Part shown: positions 1-7,202 of the stretch, piece after piece
Layout of the letters: each line of letters begins with the position of its first letter
Position numbering within the stretch: position 1 is the first letter of the stretch
Assembly: GCA_001818235.1 (NCBI GenBank)
Contig: MHJY01000041.1
Span: forward strand, 1 to 32,075
Reading direction: 5' to 3'
DNA: 32,075 nt
Origin: Candidatus Jacksonbacteria bacterium RIFOXYB2_FULL_44_15
GTDB lineage: Bacteria; Patescibacteriota; Patescibacteriia; UBA9629
Program-made: the position numbers and the translations under genes
The notes under the pieces: generated by a model
Told to the model about the DNA's origin: nothing
What the model saw: only the letters and a program-made list of their open reading frames with translations
Databases searched by the model: none

Positions 1-3
1 CCC

Positions 4-32
4 TTGACAAATATTATCGTTTGTATTATAAT
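4..32 (+). promoter_or_regulatory. Consensus sigma-70-type promoter
   Basis: A TTGACA box (4-9) and a TATAAT box (27-32) are separated by exactly 17 bases, so both hexamers match the consensus. The expected transcription start is near base 39, about 24 bases before the ATG of the small membrane protein at 63. This is the best promoter in the window by sequence. Confidence 0.85.
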
Positions 33-62
33 ACTGGGTCTTAAAAACTTACCAAATAATCA

Positions 63-233
63 ATGATTAAAAAAATTCAAGCGGTCATCAAAGATCGCGA
101 AAAAAGAGATTCATTCGTGACAGATATTGCCCTTTGGGTGATTGTTTTGCTGTACGTGCCCTTAATTGTCTTTACTTGCGTAATGATTTATTCTCTACCA
201 AATTTAGTTAAAAACATTATAAGCTATTCTTAA
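63..233 (+). CDS. Small single-pass membrane protein, unknown function (56 aa)
   Basis: This short reading frame runs from ATG at 63 to TAA at 231-233. The predicted 56-residue protein has a charged N-terminus (residues 1-21, rich in K, R, D and E) followed by one strongly hydrophobic segment (about residues 22-45) and a short polar tail, so it should sit in the cytoplasmic membrane with a cytoplasmic N-terminus. It lies just behind a consensus promoter, which is the main reason to believe it is expressed. No Shine-Dalgarno is visible before the ATG. It is convergent with the DUF5652 gene, whose stop lies 3 bases beyond. I do not recognise a family. A role as a small component of a membrane complex is possible but unsupported. 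Confidence 0.6.
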   Translation: MIKKIQAVIKDREKRDSFVTDIALWVIVLLYVPLIVFTCVMIYSLPNLVKNIISYS

Positions 234-235
234 CT

Positions 236-499
236 TTAAACAGTTGATTGTCCAGCAGACGGTGTTTGCGTTTCCGGGCTCGCTTTAACAGCGGACTTTT
301 TTGCTATCGCGTAAATGTAGATAATTTCCAGAATGCCGAGCGTGTTGAAAATCATTAAAACGATATACCACGCTAAGTGATTGTTACGGGCAGATTTCCA
401 CAGCGCGATTGCTTTCCAAATTGCCGACCAAATTACGGCAATTAAAAAAAACGGCAAAAATACTGCGTTTTGAAATATTGGATAATCGTTGGGGTTCAT
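236..499 (-). CDS. DUF5652-like small membrane protein
   Basis: The 87-residue protein has two predicted membrane segments (about residues 13-33 and 43-65). Between them is a W-K-A-x-A-L-W-K-S-A-R stretch, followed by the pattern N-T-L-G-I-L-E-I-I-Y. This matches the layout I know for the DUF5652 family, common in Patescibacteria: a tryptophan-rich amphipathic linker and a second helix carrying GILEI. The C-terminal 20 residues are polar and rich in S, T, P and Q, probably an exposed tail. Function is unknown; a membrane-associated accessory role is inference. It is convergent with the 56-residue membrane protein and lies downstream of the Nudix gene on the same strand, with a gap of about 50 bases. 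Confidence 0.7.
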   Translation of the reverse strand: MNPNDYPIFQNAVFLPFFLIAVIWSAIWKAIALWKSARNNHLAWYIVLMIFNTLGILEIIYIYAIAKKSAVKASPETQTPSAGQSTV

Positions 500-551
500 A
501 ATTTAGTTCGAAATTATTATTGCGTCGACCTTTGGATTGATTAAATAAATT

Positions 552-1016
552 TTAAATTTTTCTAACCTTTTTAAGCGTGTGTTCTAAAATAACGTTCACG
601 TCCTTGAATATAAATTTGCCTATAAATTTTTTTTTAGATAAAAATAGCGGAAACCAATATTGATCATCCGGCCACATTTCCGCAAAAGGAATTTCTGCGA
701 CGTTAAACCATTGTGGCTTCATTTCCTCGCTCTCACTCACCTGTCCGTCAAAATTTTCTGCCCGAAAAATATGAACTTCTAAAATTTGCGGATCGCCAAC
801 AAACTCAAATTCCAATAATCCGACCTTGTCTAAATTTTTAACATTGATTCCTGCTTCTTCTTTTATTTCTCTTTTCGCCGCATTTACAATAGTTTCCCCG
901 TCGTGTACTTTACCGCCAAACCCGTTCCAACGGCCTTGGCCAAAGCCGCGTTTTTTATAGCCCAGCAAAACCCGTGGGTGCTGGTGGACAATGCAGAGAG
1001 TGAGTGGTGTTTTCAT
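552..1016 (-). CDS. MTH1 (NUDT1)-like Nudix hydrolase, probable oxidised purine dNTP diphosphatase
   Basis: The 154-residue protein carries a complete Nudix box (residues 35-57: G35, E41, R49, E50, E53, E54, G56), which binds the metal that activates water for pyrophosphate cleavage. It also resembles human MTH1, not just generic MutT. The segment G-R-W-N-G-F-G-G-K (28-36) and the W-P-D-D motif (115-118) fall two residues before their MTH1 positions (N33, W117, D119, D120), and the overall length is almost the same as MTH1 (156). In MTH1 these residues recognise 8-oxo-dGTP and 2-hydroxy-dATP. The likely role is hydrolysing oxidised purine nucleotides to monophosphates before DNA polymerase can use them. 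It is last in a minus-strand group with a methyltransferase and a DUF84 NTP phosphatase; the latter also cleans the nucleotide pool. Substrate preference is inferred from motif match. Confidence 0.88.
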   Translation of the reverse strand: MKTPLTLCIVHQHPRVLLGYKKRGFGQGRWNGFGGKVHDGETIVNAAKREIKEEAGINVKNLDKVGLLEFEFVGDPQILEVHIFRAENFDGQVSESEEMKPQWFNVAEIPFAEMWPDDQYWFPLFLSKKKFIGKFIFKDVNVILEHTLKKVRKI

Positions 1017-1059
1017 TTTTTAATGTTTCAACTGCTACGCTACTATTCGCGCGTAAATC

Positions 1060-1908
1060 TTACTTTTCTGCATAAAATACTCCGTAACCTCCTAAACCGC
1101 TTTTAAGCAATTCCCTTTGCGCGATGCCAGCGTTATTATTTTTGATTAATAAGTCAGGAATAATATGCAGGAAATTCAAAATTTTAGCAAGCGGATAAAA
1201 TAATTTCACTTTTTTATACATAATTTTGGAAGACGGCTCGACTTCCTTTGTTTTGTCCCAAAATTTGATGTTTGTAAAACCAACTGATTCTATCGCGCTT
1301 TTAAATTGATCTACGCGCGCTAAATTTAATAATGCAAATCCATCAAGAAAATCTTGTAATATTTTTTTCTCGCGTTCGGATTGCGGTTCTCTCAATAAAA
1401 AGCCGTCAGCAACAATCAATCTACCCCCGATTTTTAAAATTCTATACGCTTCTTGTAAAAAATGTTTTTTAACTTCCGCATGGCAAATACTCTCGATCCC
1501 CCAGACAACATCAAATGATTCATTAGGAAATTTTGTATTAGTATAATCGGTCAGATAAAACTCAACTTCATCGCCTACGCCATGTAAATCCGCGAGTTTT
1601 TTCGCTTTTTGCAACTGCCGTTGACTGATCGTAATTCCAACTACCCGCGCTCCTTTATTTTTTGCCAGCCAAATCGCGCTTCCACCGACGCCGCAGCCAG
1701 CGTCCAGTACTTTGTCATCAGCATTTATCCCTGCAACATCAGCCAAAAACTTATTTTGGTTAGATAAAGCGTCATTAAGTGACTTTGTGTCAGAATCCCA
1801 AAACCCGTAATGAATAGCGCTTCTTTCTTTGTCCTTACTCCAAAAGAACTTGTAATACGGCAAGGTGACGTCGTAATATTCGGCTATTTTTTGGTTATAT
1901 TCGTCCAT
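1060..1908 (-). CDS. Class I SAM-dependent methyltransferase (small-molecule type)
   Basis: This 282-residue protein has the glycine-rich SAM motif V-L-D-A-G-C-G-V-G-G at residues 67-76, followed by the usual Rossmann-fold sequence (an acidic strand near 90-120, then D-V-V-W-G-I-E-S and the L-K-I-G-G-R-L motif around 150-165). The N-terminal region with Y-Y-D, H-Y-G-F-W, and the later H-A-E and D-G-F patterns resemble methyltransferases of the tocopherol, sterol and rifamycin O- or C-methyltransferase group rather than rRNA or protein methyltransferases. The real substrate cannot be read from sequence; a lipid or quinone-like molecule is only a guess. It sits between two nucleotide-pool genes, 13 bases after the stop of the upstream DUF84 gene, so co-transcription is likely. 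Confidence 0.8.
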   Translation of the reverse strand: MDEYNQKIAEYYDVTLPYYKFFWSKDKERSAIHYGFWDSDTKSLNDALSNQNKFLADVAGINADDKVLDAGCGVGGSAIWLAKNKGARVVGITISQRQLQKAKKLADLHGVGDEVEFYLTDYTNTKFPNESFDVVWGIESICHAEVKKHFLQEAYRILKIGGRLIVADGFLLREPQSEREKKILQDFLDGFALLNLARVDQFKSAIESVGFTNIKFWDKTKEVEPSSKIMYKKVKLFYPLAKILNFLHIIPDLLIKNNNAGIAQRELLKSGLGGYGVFYAEK

Positions 1909-1921
1909 AGATTGAGCTATG

Positions 1922-2449
1922 TCATGAAAGCTTATCCAGATGGATCAGCGCGGTTCTAATCGCCTCTTTGGTGTATTCTTTTCTAGTCAATTTTCCTTTG
2001 GTCATAATGCCGATTAGTCCTTCTTTCGATCCGAGGTTACGACTTTTTGTAAGTCCTGCCTTATAGGTAGCATCGGTCATATTCAAACCATCGTTTATCA
2101 TGTATTTGACTATTTCTATTGGAGGTTCAAAGGCAGACGAAAGACCGAGATGATATTCATTTCCATCAAAGATCGCGCAAACGCAGACATCCATAAAACC
2201 TGTTTTCGTATCAGGCACAACCATTAGCCCGGATTCAATACCGAAACTGTAGGTGCAATCATGGAAAGCATTCTTGGCCCGATTCATTGCCCCTTGGACT
2301 GTCTCTTCTAAAGACTTTGGTTGATCCGCAATGCCAGTCGAAACGTCAACGCTGAAAATTATCGCGTCTTTTAAATGAGGGTAATCTTGCAGTATTTCTT
2401 GCACGGCCTCTACTTTGATTTTATTTGTAGAGCCGACGGTTATTTGCAT
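1922..2449 (-). CDS. yjjX: Inosine/xanthosine triphosphatase, YjjX/DUF84 family
   Basis: The 175-residue protein begins with V-G-S-T-N-K-I-K (5-12), the nucleotide-binding start shared by the DUF84/YjjX and HAM1-type pyrophosphatase folds. It then has S-T-G-I-A-D-Q-P (37-44), A-x-x-R-A-K-N-A (54-61) and the acidic G-I-E-S-G-L motif (70-75). Its length matches the YjjX family (about 170-180). Known members hydrolyse ITP and XTP to keep deaminated purines out of nucleic acids. It is the first gene of a minus-strand group with the methyltransferase and the MTH1-like Nudix hydrolase, which supports a shared role in nucleotide sanitation. No clear promoter or Shine-Dalgarno is seen in the 45 bases before its ATG. 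Confidence 0.85.
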   Translation of the reverse strand: MQITVGSTNKIKVEAVQEILQDYPHLKDAIIFSVDVSTGIADQPKSLEETVQGAMNRAKNAFHDCTYSFGIESGLMVVPDTKTGFMDVCVCAIFDGNEYHLGLSSAFEPPIEIVKYMINDGLNMTDATYKAGLTKSRNLGSKEGLIGIMTKGKLTRKEYTKEAIRTALIHLDKLS

Positions 2450-2494
2450 AGTTTTATTGAATAACGTTCAACTTGCTGACTACACCATAGCTTG

Positions 2495-2893
2495 CTACGA
2501 GGTGTTTGATTCCTCCTTTTGTAAAGGAGGTGGCGAGCTTGCGAGCCGGAGGATTTCTACCTTTATAACCGAAACTACGCCATCTAAATTATATCTCACA
2601 TCAGAATCAGAGAATCTCAAAACTTTCATCCCCAGCGATTCAAGTTTTTTTTGGCGTATATTATCGTCTTCAAATTTATAATCATGAGAAGTCGCACCAT
2701 CAATTTCGATTACTAAGCCCAGTGAATGGCAGTAGAAATCTACAATGTAACGATCGATCGGCCTTTGGCGTAGAAAGCGGTACCCTAGTTTGTCTTGTTT
2801 GAGTTCTTTCCATAGTAAGATCTCTGAAAGATTACCCGCTCGGCGCAACTTTCTCGCATATGGATTTAGGTATTTCTGATAATGCAATTTCAT
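2495..2893 (-). CDS. DUF559 (Vsr/restriction-fold) endonuclease-domain protein
   Basis: The 132-residue protein is a DUF559 domain. G-N-L-S-E-I-L-L-W (20-28) carries the conserved glutamate E24. R-Q-R-P-I (42-46), then Y-I-V-D-F-Y-C (49-55) with D52 and V-I-E-I-D-G (61-66) with E63 and D65, make up the PD-(D/E)xK-like metal site. R-F-x-x-x-D-V (93-99) follows. The fold is related to very-short-patch repair endonucleases; the biological role of stand-alone copies is not settled. The last 14 residues (119-132, starting S-S-P-P-P-L) are encoded by a palindromic repeat (2512-2530), so the C-terminus is repeat-derived. More palindromes lie 20-80 bases upstream of the start. This framing suggests a small mobile or homing-type unit, which is inference. 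Confidence 0.85.
   Translation of the reverse strand: MKLHYQKYLNPYARKLRRAGNLSEILLWKELKQDKLGYRFLRQRPIDRYIVDFYCHSLGLVIEIDGATSHDYKFEDDNIRQKKLESLGMKVLRFSDSDVRYNLDGVVSVIKVEILRLASSPPPLQKEESNTS
2512..2530. repeat. Palindrome in the 3' end of the DUF559 gene
   Basis: CCTCCTTT and AAAGGAGG form a perfect 8-bp inverted repeat with a 3-base loop. It lies inside the reading frame and encodes part of the proline-rich tail of the DUF559 protein. The same G-rich/C-rich motif family recurs upstream of the gene (2915-2969). Confidence 0.75.
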
Positions 2894-2914
2894 AAATCCC
2901 TCCCCCTTCGGGTA

Positions 2915-2969
2915 CTCCCTTTAAAAAAGGGAGAAAAATTTGACTCCCATCATTCCCTTTAAAAAGGGA
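2915..2969. repeat. Tandem pair of AAAGGGA-type palindromes upstream of the DUF559 gene
   Basis: CTCCCTTT...AAAGGGAG (2915-2933) and TCCCTTT...AAAGGGA (2954-2969) are two inverted repeats, each followed on the plus strand by GAGAAAAATT. They sit between the DUF559 start and the secA 3' end. They could act as hairpins in RNA, and they match in style the palindrome at the other end of the DUF559 gene. Bases 2894-3024 hold no gene. Confidence 0.75.
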
Positions 2970-3024
2970 GAAAAATTCGCTTTTCATGACTTACTTTAAA
3001 AACCTACAAAAAATTCCTGCATTT

Positions 3025-5832
3025 CTACGCGCCACAACAACGCTTATACTTTTTGCCTGATCCACAAATGCAAAGATCGTTACGCCCGACTTTCTGTCCG
3101 CTTTCCGGATCGCGGTCTTTGGGGATGTAATGATCAGCGGCTTGATCTTGGTGCCGGCCGCCGGCATAAGGATCAGCTTTATTAAGTTTCGTAGGTTGCT
3201 CGGTGCGAGTCATTCCGCTTGCGCTAAATGCGTTTGTTGTTTCGTGTTGTAAACGCGCACCCTGAAAGGCGTTAGCTACGTTTTTAATCACCGGCGAAAG
3301 TTTTTCAGCCGCCTGTTTTTGCATTTGGTAAGAAATAAAAATTTTATAAATGTTATACACAACCTGCTTGTCTGTTTCTTCCAGTAAAGCCTGATACATC
3401 GCAAACGCCTCGCGCTTGTATTCAGTTAATGGGTCTTGCTGTCCGTAGCCGCGCAAACCAATCCCCACGCGCAAATGTTCAATCGCATCCAGGTGGTTGA
3501 TCCATAAATTATCAATCGTCCGCAGTAGCAACGCGCGCTCTACTTGTTTGATCATTTCCGGATCAAGATCCTTAGTTACGGTTTGATAATGCTCTTCCGC
3601 CAACTTTTGCAGTTTTTCCGATAGGGCTGATTTATCAGTCGAAATTTGCGGATCAGTAAATATGGCATCATCAAAGCTAATCGGCATGCTTTGCAAAACT
3701 TCTTTAATTTCCTTAAGATTCCAATCGCTTCCGGCGGTATGAATCTCAACTACTTTTTTGATTTCCTTCTTGACCATTTCCAAAATTAAATCGCGCAAGG
3801 GTTCTTCTGCCTCCCAAAGATCTAAAATTTTGCTGCGTTCCCTGTAAACAGCTGTCCTTTGTTTATTGATTACGTCATCATATTCGACCAGGTGTTTGCG
3901 GATGTCAAAATTATGGCCTTCCACGCGCTCCTGGGCCTTTTCGATCGAAGAAGAAATCATCCGGTTGGTAATCGGCAGATCATCCGGTAGGCCCAAACGG
4001 TCCATTAAGGATTTGATCCGACTTGACCCGAAAATGCGCATCAAATCATCTTCCAGCGAAATAAAAAATTGAGATTCCCCAGGGTCGCCTTGCCGGCCAG
4101 TACGTCCGCGCAATTGATTATCAATCCGGCGGGCTTCGTGGCGCTCAGAGCCGAAAACGCACAGGCCGCCTAATTTTCGCACTTGCTCGGCCTCAATCGG
4201 ATCAACCGGATTGCCGCCTAAAACAATATCCACGCCCCGGCCAGCCATATTTGTGGCGACGGTTACGGCTTTAAGCTTACCGGCTTGAGCAATAATCTGC
4301 GCTTCTTTTTCGTGCTGTTTGGCGTTTAAAATTTGATGCGGAATGTTGGCCTTTTTCAACAACTCGCTTAAAATCTCATTTTTTTGAATCGAGATTGTGC
4401 CGACTAAAACCGGTTGGCCTTGATCGTATTTTTCGCGAATCGTATTGATTAAAGCTTTAAATTTTCCGGTTTCGGATTTGTAAATAACATCTGGCCTGTC
4501 TTTGCGGACGATCGATTTATTAGTCGGGATTTCCGTTACCTCCAGATTGTAAATTTTATTAAATTCCTCGGCTTCGGTTGACGCGGTGCCGGTCATGCCG
4601 GCCAATTTGTGATACATCCGAAAATAATTTTGAATAGTGATGGTGGCGAGTGTTTTAGATTCCTGTTTTACTTCCACGCCTTCCTTAGCCTCAATTGCCT
4701 GATGGAGTCCCTGTGAATAACGGCGGCCAGGCATCAATCGCCCGGTAAATTGGTCGACAATTATGATTTCGCCGTCTTTGACGACGTAATCGCGATCCAG
4801 TTTATATAAGGCATAGGCCTTTAAAGCCTGATCTAAATGAAAGGCCAAGGTGACATCTTCGGTATAAATATTTTTGACGTTCAACAAGCTTTCCATCCGC
4901 TCGATCCCGGCTTCGGTTAAGGTTACGGCATGGCGTTCCTCATCCAAGTTATAATGTTCACCGACTTTTAACGTCGGAATCAGATAGGCAAATTTTTTAT
5001 AGTATTCCGCTGATTTAGTGTCCGGCGAAGAAATAATCAACGGCGTGCGCGCTTCATCAATCAAAATCGAATCAACTTCGTCGACGATGGCGTAATAATG
5101 ATGGCCGCGCTGGACTTTGAGCTTGTTTTCCGCGACCATATTGTCCCGCAGGTAATCAAAACCAAATTCGCTGTTGGTGCCGTAAGTAATGTGGGCTTGA
5201 TACGCTTCCACGCGGCTGCACGGCCGCAAAAAATCCTGATCAACTTTAAATGCCAGGGTTTCGATATTTTCGTCATCCTCGGTCGATTCAGAAGCAACAT
5301 CTTTTTTGGCGGTTTCATCATACAGTAAAGAATTGCCTTGATTTTGTAGACAGGAAACTTTTAAACCCAGATAATTGTATATCTGGCCCATCCACGAAGT
5401 ATCGCGCCTGGCCAGGTAATCATTGACAGTTACCACATGAACGCCTTGGTCCAAAAGCGCGTTTAAATAAACGGCCATGGTGGCGACCAAAGTTTTGCCT
5501 TCGCCGGTTTTCATTTCGGCGATATTGCCTTGATGCAAAGTGGCGGCGCCTAAAATTTGCACGTCAAAATGCCGCTGGCGCAAAGTGCGTTTGGCTGACT
5601 CGCGCACCGCGGCAAAGGCCGGCGCCAGGATTTTATCCAAATATTTTTCTTTTTCTTCCAATGTTTTGAGTTCAGCGATTTCGGTGATGTATTGTTGGGT
5701 CAAAGCCCGCAGTTCGTCCTGATTTTTTTTCTCAAAATCAGCTTCGAGTTGATTGACTGCTTCAACAAAAACATTGAGTTCTTGCAGAACTTTTTTATTC
5801 GGGTCGCCGAAGATTTTTTTGAAAATAGACAT
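3025..5832 (-). CDS. secA: Preprotein translocase ATPase SecA
   Basis: SecA is the ATP-driven motor that pushes unfolded proteins through SecYEG. This 935-residue protein has the full domain order: Walker A G-E-G-K-T (110-114), the V-D-E-V-D-S-I-L-I-D-E-A-R-T-P-L signature near 255-270, the preprotein-binding region, the second helicase domain with M-A-G-R-G-V-D-I and R-G-R-T-G-R-Q-G-D, the helical scaffold, and a C-terminal zinc-binding SEC-C tail ending C-I-C-G-S-G-K-K-Y-K-R-C-C. The tail implies contact with the ribosome or SecB-like partners. An acidic insertion of about 45 residues (roughly 165-210, rich in E and D) separates the first helicase strand region from the Y-G-T-N-S-E-F-G-F-D-Y-L motif; it is longer than in E. 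coli. ATG at 5832 gives a normal N-terminus. No clear promoter was seen in the 78-base gap upstream. Confidence 0.98.
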   Translation of the reverse strand: MSIFKKIFGDPNKKVLQELNVFVEAVNQLEADFEKKNQDELRALTQQYITEIAELKTLEEKEKYLDKILAPAFAAVRESAKRTLRQRHFDVQILGAATLHQGNIAEMKTGEGKTLVATMAVYLNALLDQGVHVVTVNDYLARRDTSWMGQIYNYLGLKVSCLQNQGNSLLYDETAKKDVASESTEDDENIETLAFKVDQDFLRPCSRVEAYQAHITYGTNSEFGFDYLRDNMVAENKLKVQRGHHYYAIVDEVDSILIDEARTPLIISSPDTKSAEYYKKFAYLIPTLKVGEHYNLDEERHAVTLTEAGIERMESLLNVKNIYTEDVTLAFHLDQALKAYALYKLDRDYVVKDGEIIIVDQFTGRLMPGRRYSQGLHQAIEAKEGVEVKQESKTLATITIQNYFRMYHKLAGMTGTASTEAEEFNKIYNLEVTEIPTNKSIVRKDRPDVIYKSETGKFKALINTIREKYDQGQPVLVGTISIQKNEILSELLKKANIPHQILNAKQHEKEAQIIAQAGKLKAVTVATNMAGRGVDIVLGGNPVDPIEAEQVRKLGGLCVFGSERHEARRIDNQLRGRTGRQGDPGESQFFISLEDDLMRIFGSSRIKSLMDRLGLPDDLPITNRMISSSIEKAQERVEGHNFDIRKHLVEYDDVINKQRTAVYRERSKILDLWEAEEPLRDLILEMVKKEIKKVVEIHTAGSDWNLKEIKEVLQSMPISFDDAIFTDPQISTDKSALSEKLQKLAEEHYQTVTKDLDPEMIKQVERALLLRTIDNLWINHLDAIEHLRVGIGLRGYGQQDPLTEYKREAFAMYQALLEETDKQVVYNIYKIFISYQMQKQAAEKLSPVIKNVANAFQGARLQHETTNAFSASGMTRTEQPTKLNKADPYAGGRHQDQAADHYIPKDRDPESGQKVGRNDLCICGSGKKYKRCCGA

Positions 5833-5910
5833 GATTTAGATTAAATTTGATTGATATTAATGCTGTTTTTCAACATACCATAAATTCTATTCCTGGTCTA
5901 TCACCTTTTT

Positions 5911-7053
5911 TTAAAACAAAGTATCGCGCGATTGGCAGGAAATTTTTAGCTGTTCGGTAAAATTTTGATATTCACGATTCACAAACTCTTTGATTTGCCG
6001 ATTAAAACGATCTTCGTTAAATTGCTCGGCATGCGCTTTTATTGCTTGATAATCAAACGTTGAATCTTTAAAGTGAACAACTGCATCAGCGAGCGATTCC
6101 CAGCTCGGATCTTCGAAAAAAACGCCGGTTTTATTCGGGACAACCGTTTCCAGAATCCCACCTTTGCCGTAAGCGATTACCGGCGTGCCGCAGGCCATGG
6201 CTTCGACCGCGGAAATTCCAAAGTCCTCCTCTTGCGGATGGATCAAAGCGCGGGCGCCGCCTAAGATTATATTTTTTTGCTTAGGATCCAGAATTTCGCC
6301 CAAAAATTCGATATTCTGGTTAGCGCGCTTTTTTAAATATTTTGCTTCCCAACCACCGCCGATTATTTTTAAAGGCAAACGCATCTCGTTAAAAGCTTCG
6401 ATTGCGAGATTAACGCGCTTATACGGCCGCAAACGCGCCATGATCACAAAATATTTTTGCTTTTCGGAAATTAAACGGTAATTTTTAGTTTCGACCGGCG
6501 GATAAATCACCGTGGAATCGCGATGGTAAAAACGTTTAATCCGTTTGGCGACAAAGCGGCTGTTGGCGATAAATTTATCGACGCGCTGGGCCGCCTGATA
6601 ATCCCACATGCGCAAATAGGTTAAAACCGCCGGAAGAATTTTTTTTATTAAATAATTGCTTTTTTCCAGCTCAATAATATATTCCCAAGAGTCTGACCAA
6701 AGATAACGGGTCGGCGTGTGGCAATAGCAAATGTGCATAGCCTCGATATCAGTTATAATGCCTTTAGAAAAAGCCGATGAATCGGACAGCACGACGTCAT
6801 AACCTTTTAAATTAAATGACTCGATAGCCGTCGGCATCAGCGGCAAAAACCATTTAAAATATTTGTGCGCTAATTTTTTGCGTTGAAGATAAGAACCGAT
6901 TACCTCAGTTTCCGAAAAAAAATTTTGTCTGATTTGCGGATCATACAATAAAGTGAAAACTGGCGCCTGCGGATAGAGACGGGTAAATGACTTTAAAACC
7001 TTTTCTGCGCCGCCTATTTGATTAAGATGATCGTGGATTAAAGCGATGTTCAT
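5911..7053 (-). CDS. Glycosyltransferase family 4 (WbaZ-type)
   Basis: The 380-residue protein is a two-domain GT-B glycosyltransferase. The N-terminal domain starts M-N-I-A-L-I-H-D-H-L and has G-G-A-E-K-V-L (14-20). C-Y-C-H-T-P-T-R-Y (109-117) and F-I-A-N-S-R-F-V (161-168) are hallmarks of the mannosyltransferase-like GT4 group. The C-terminal nucleotide-sugar domain holds the E-x7-E motif (E276 and E284, in D-F-G-I-S-A-V-E-A-M-A-C-G). It probably adds a hexose to a lipid-linked glycan at the inner face of the membrane. Its neighbour upstream is the polyprenyl-phosphate sugar transferase that would start such a glycan, so both likely serve the same surface polysaccharide or glycoprotein pathway. 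Donor and acceptor are not determinable here. Confidence 0.88.
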   Translation of the reverse strand: MNIALIHDHLNQIGGAEKVLKSFTRLYPQAPVFTLLYDPQIRQNFFSETEVIGSYLQRKKLAHKYFKWFLPLMPTAIESFNLKGYDVVLSDSSAFSKGIITDIEAMHICYCHTPTRYLWSDSWEYIIELEKSNYLIKKILPAVLTYLRMWDYQAAQRVDKFIANSRFVAKRIKRFYHRDSTVIYPPVETKNYRLISEKQKYFVIMARLRPYKRVNLAIEAFNEMRLPLKIIGGGWEAKYLKKRANQNIEFLGEILDPKQKNIILGGARALIHPQEEDFGISAVEAMACGTPVIAYGKGGILETVVPNKTGVFFEDPSWESLADAVVHFKDSTFDYQAIKAHAEQFNEDRFNRQIKEFVNREYQNFTEQLKISCQSRDTLF

Positions 7054-7091
7054 TGAATAGTATAAAGTATTAAGTATAAAGTACTTTTTCT

Positions 7092-7161
7092 GTCATTCCG
7101 GCCTTGAGCCGGAATACAGAAATGGCTTAGTTGACTGGATTCCCGCTTTCGCGGGAATGAC
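7092..7161. repeat. GTCATTCC-type palindromic repeat, copy 1
   Basis: The element begins GTCATTCC and ends GGAATGAC, and contains two hairpins: CCGGC...GCCGG at the left and CCCGC...GCGGG at the right. It fills most of the gap (7054-7202) between the glycosyltransferase and the sugar-phosphate transferase. The same termini occur at 10008-10090, 29442-29533 and 31834-31921. It has no coding potential of its own. Confidence 0.8.
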
Positions 7162-7202
7162 AAAATACGTTAAAATTGAATTTTGAAATACTTGCTACTA
7201 AT

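Noticed and set aside
5061-5722. Antisense and out-of-frame reading frames within secA
   Set aside because: secA is continuous and well conserved here; the frames have no recognisable motifs and no promoter.
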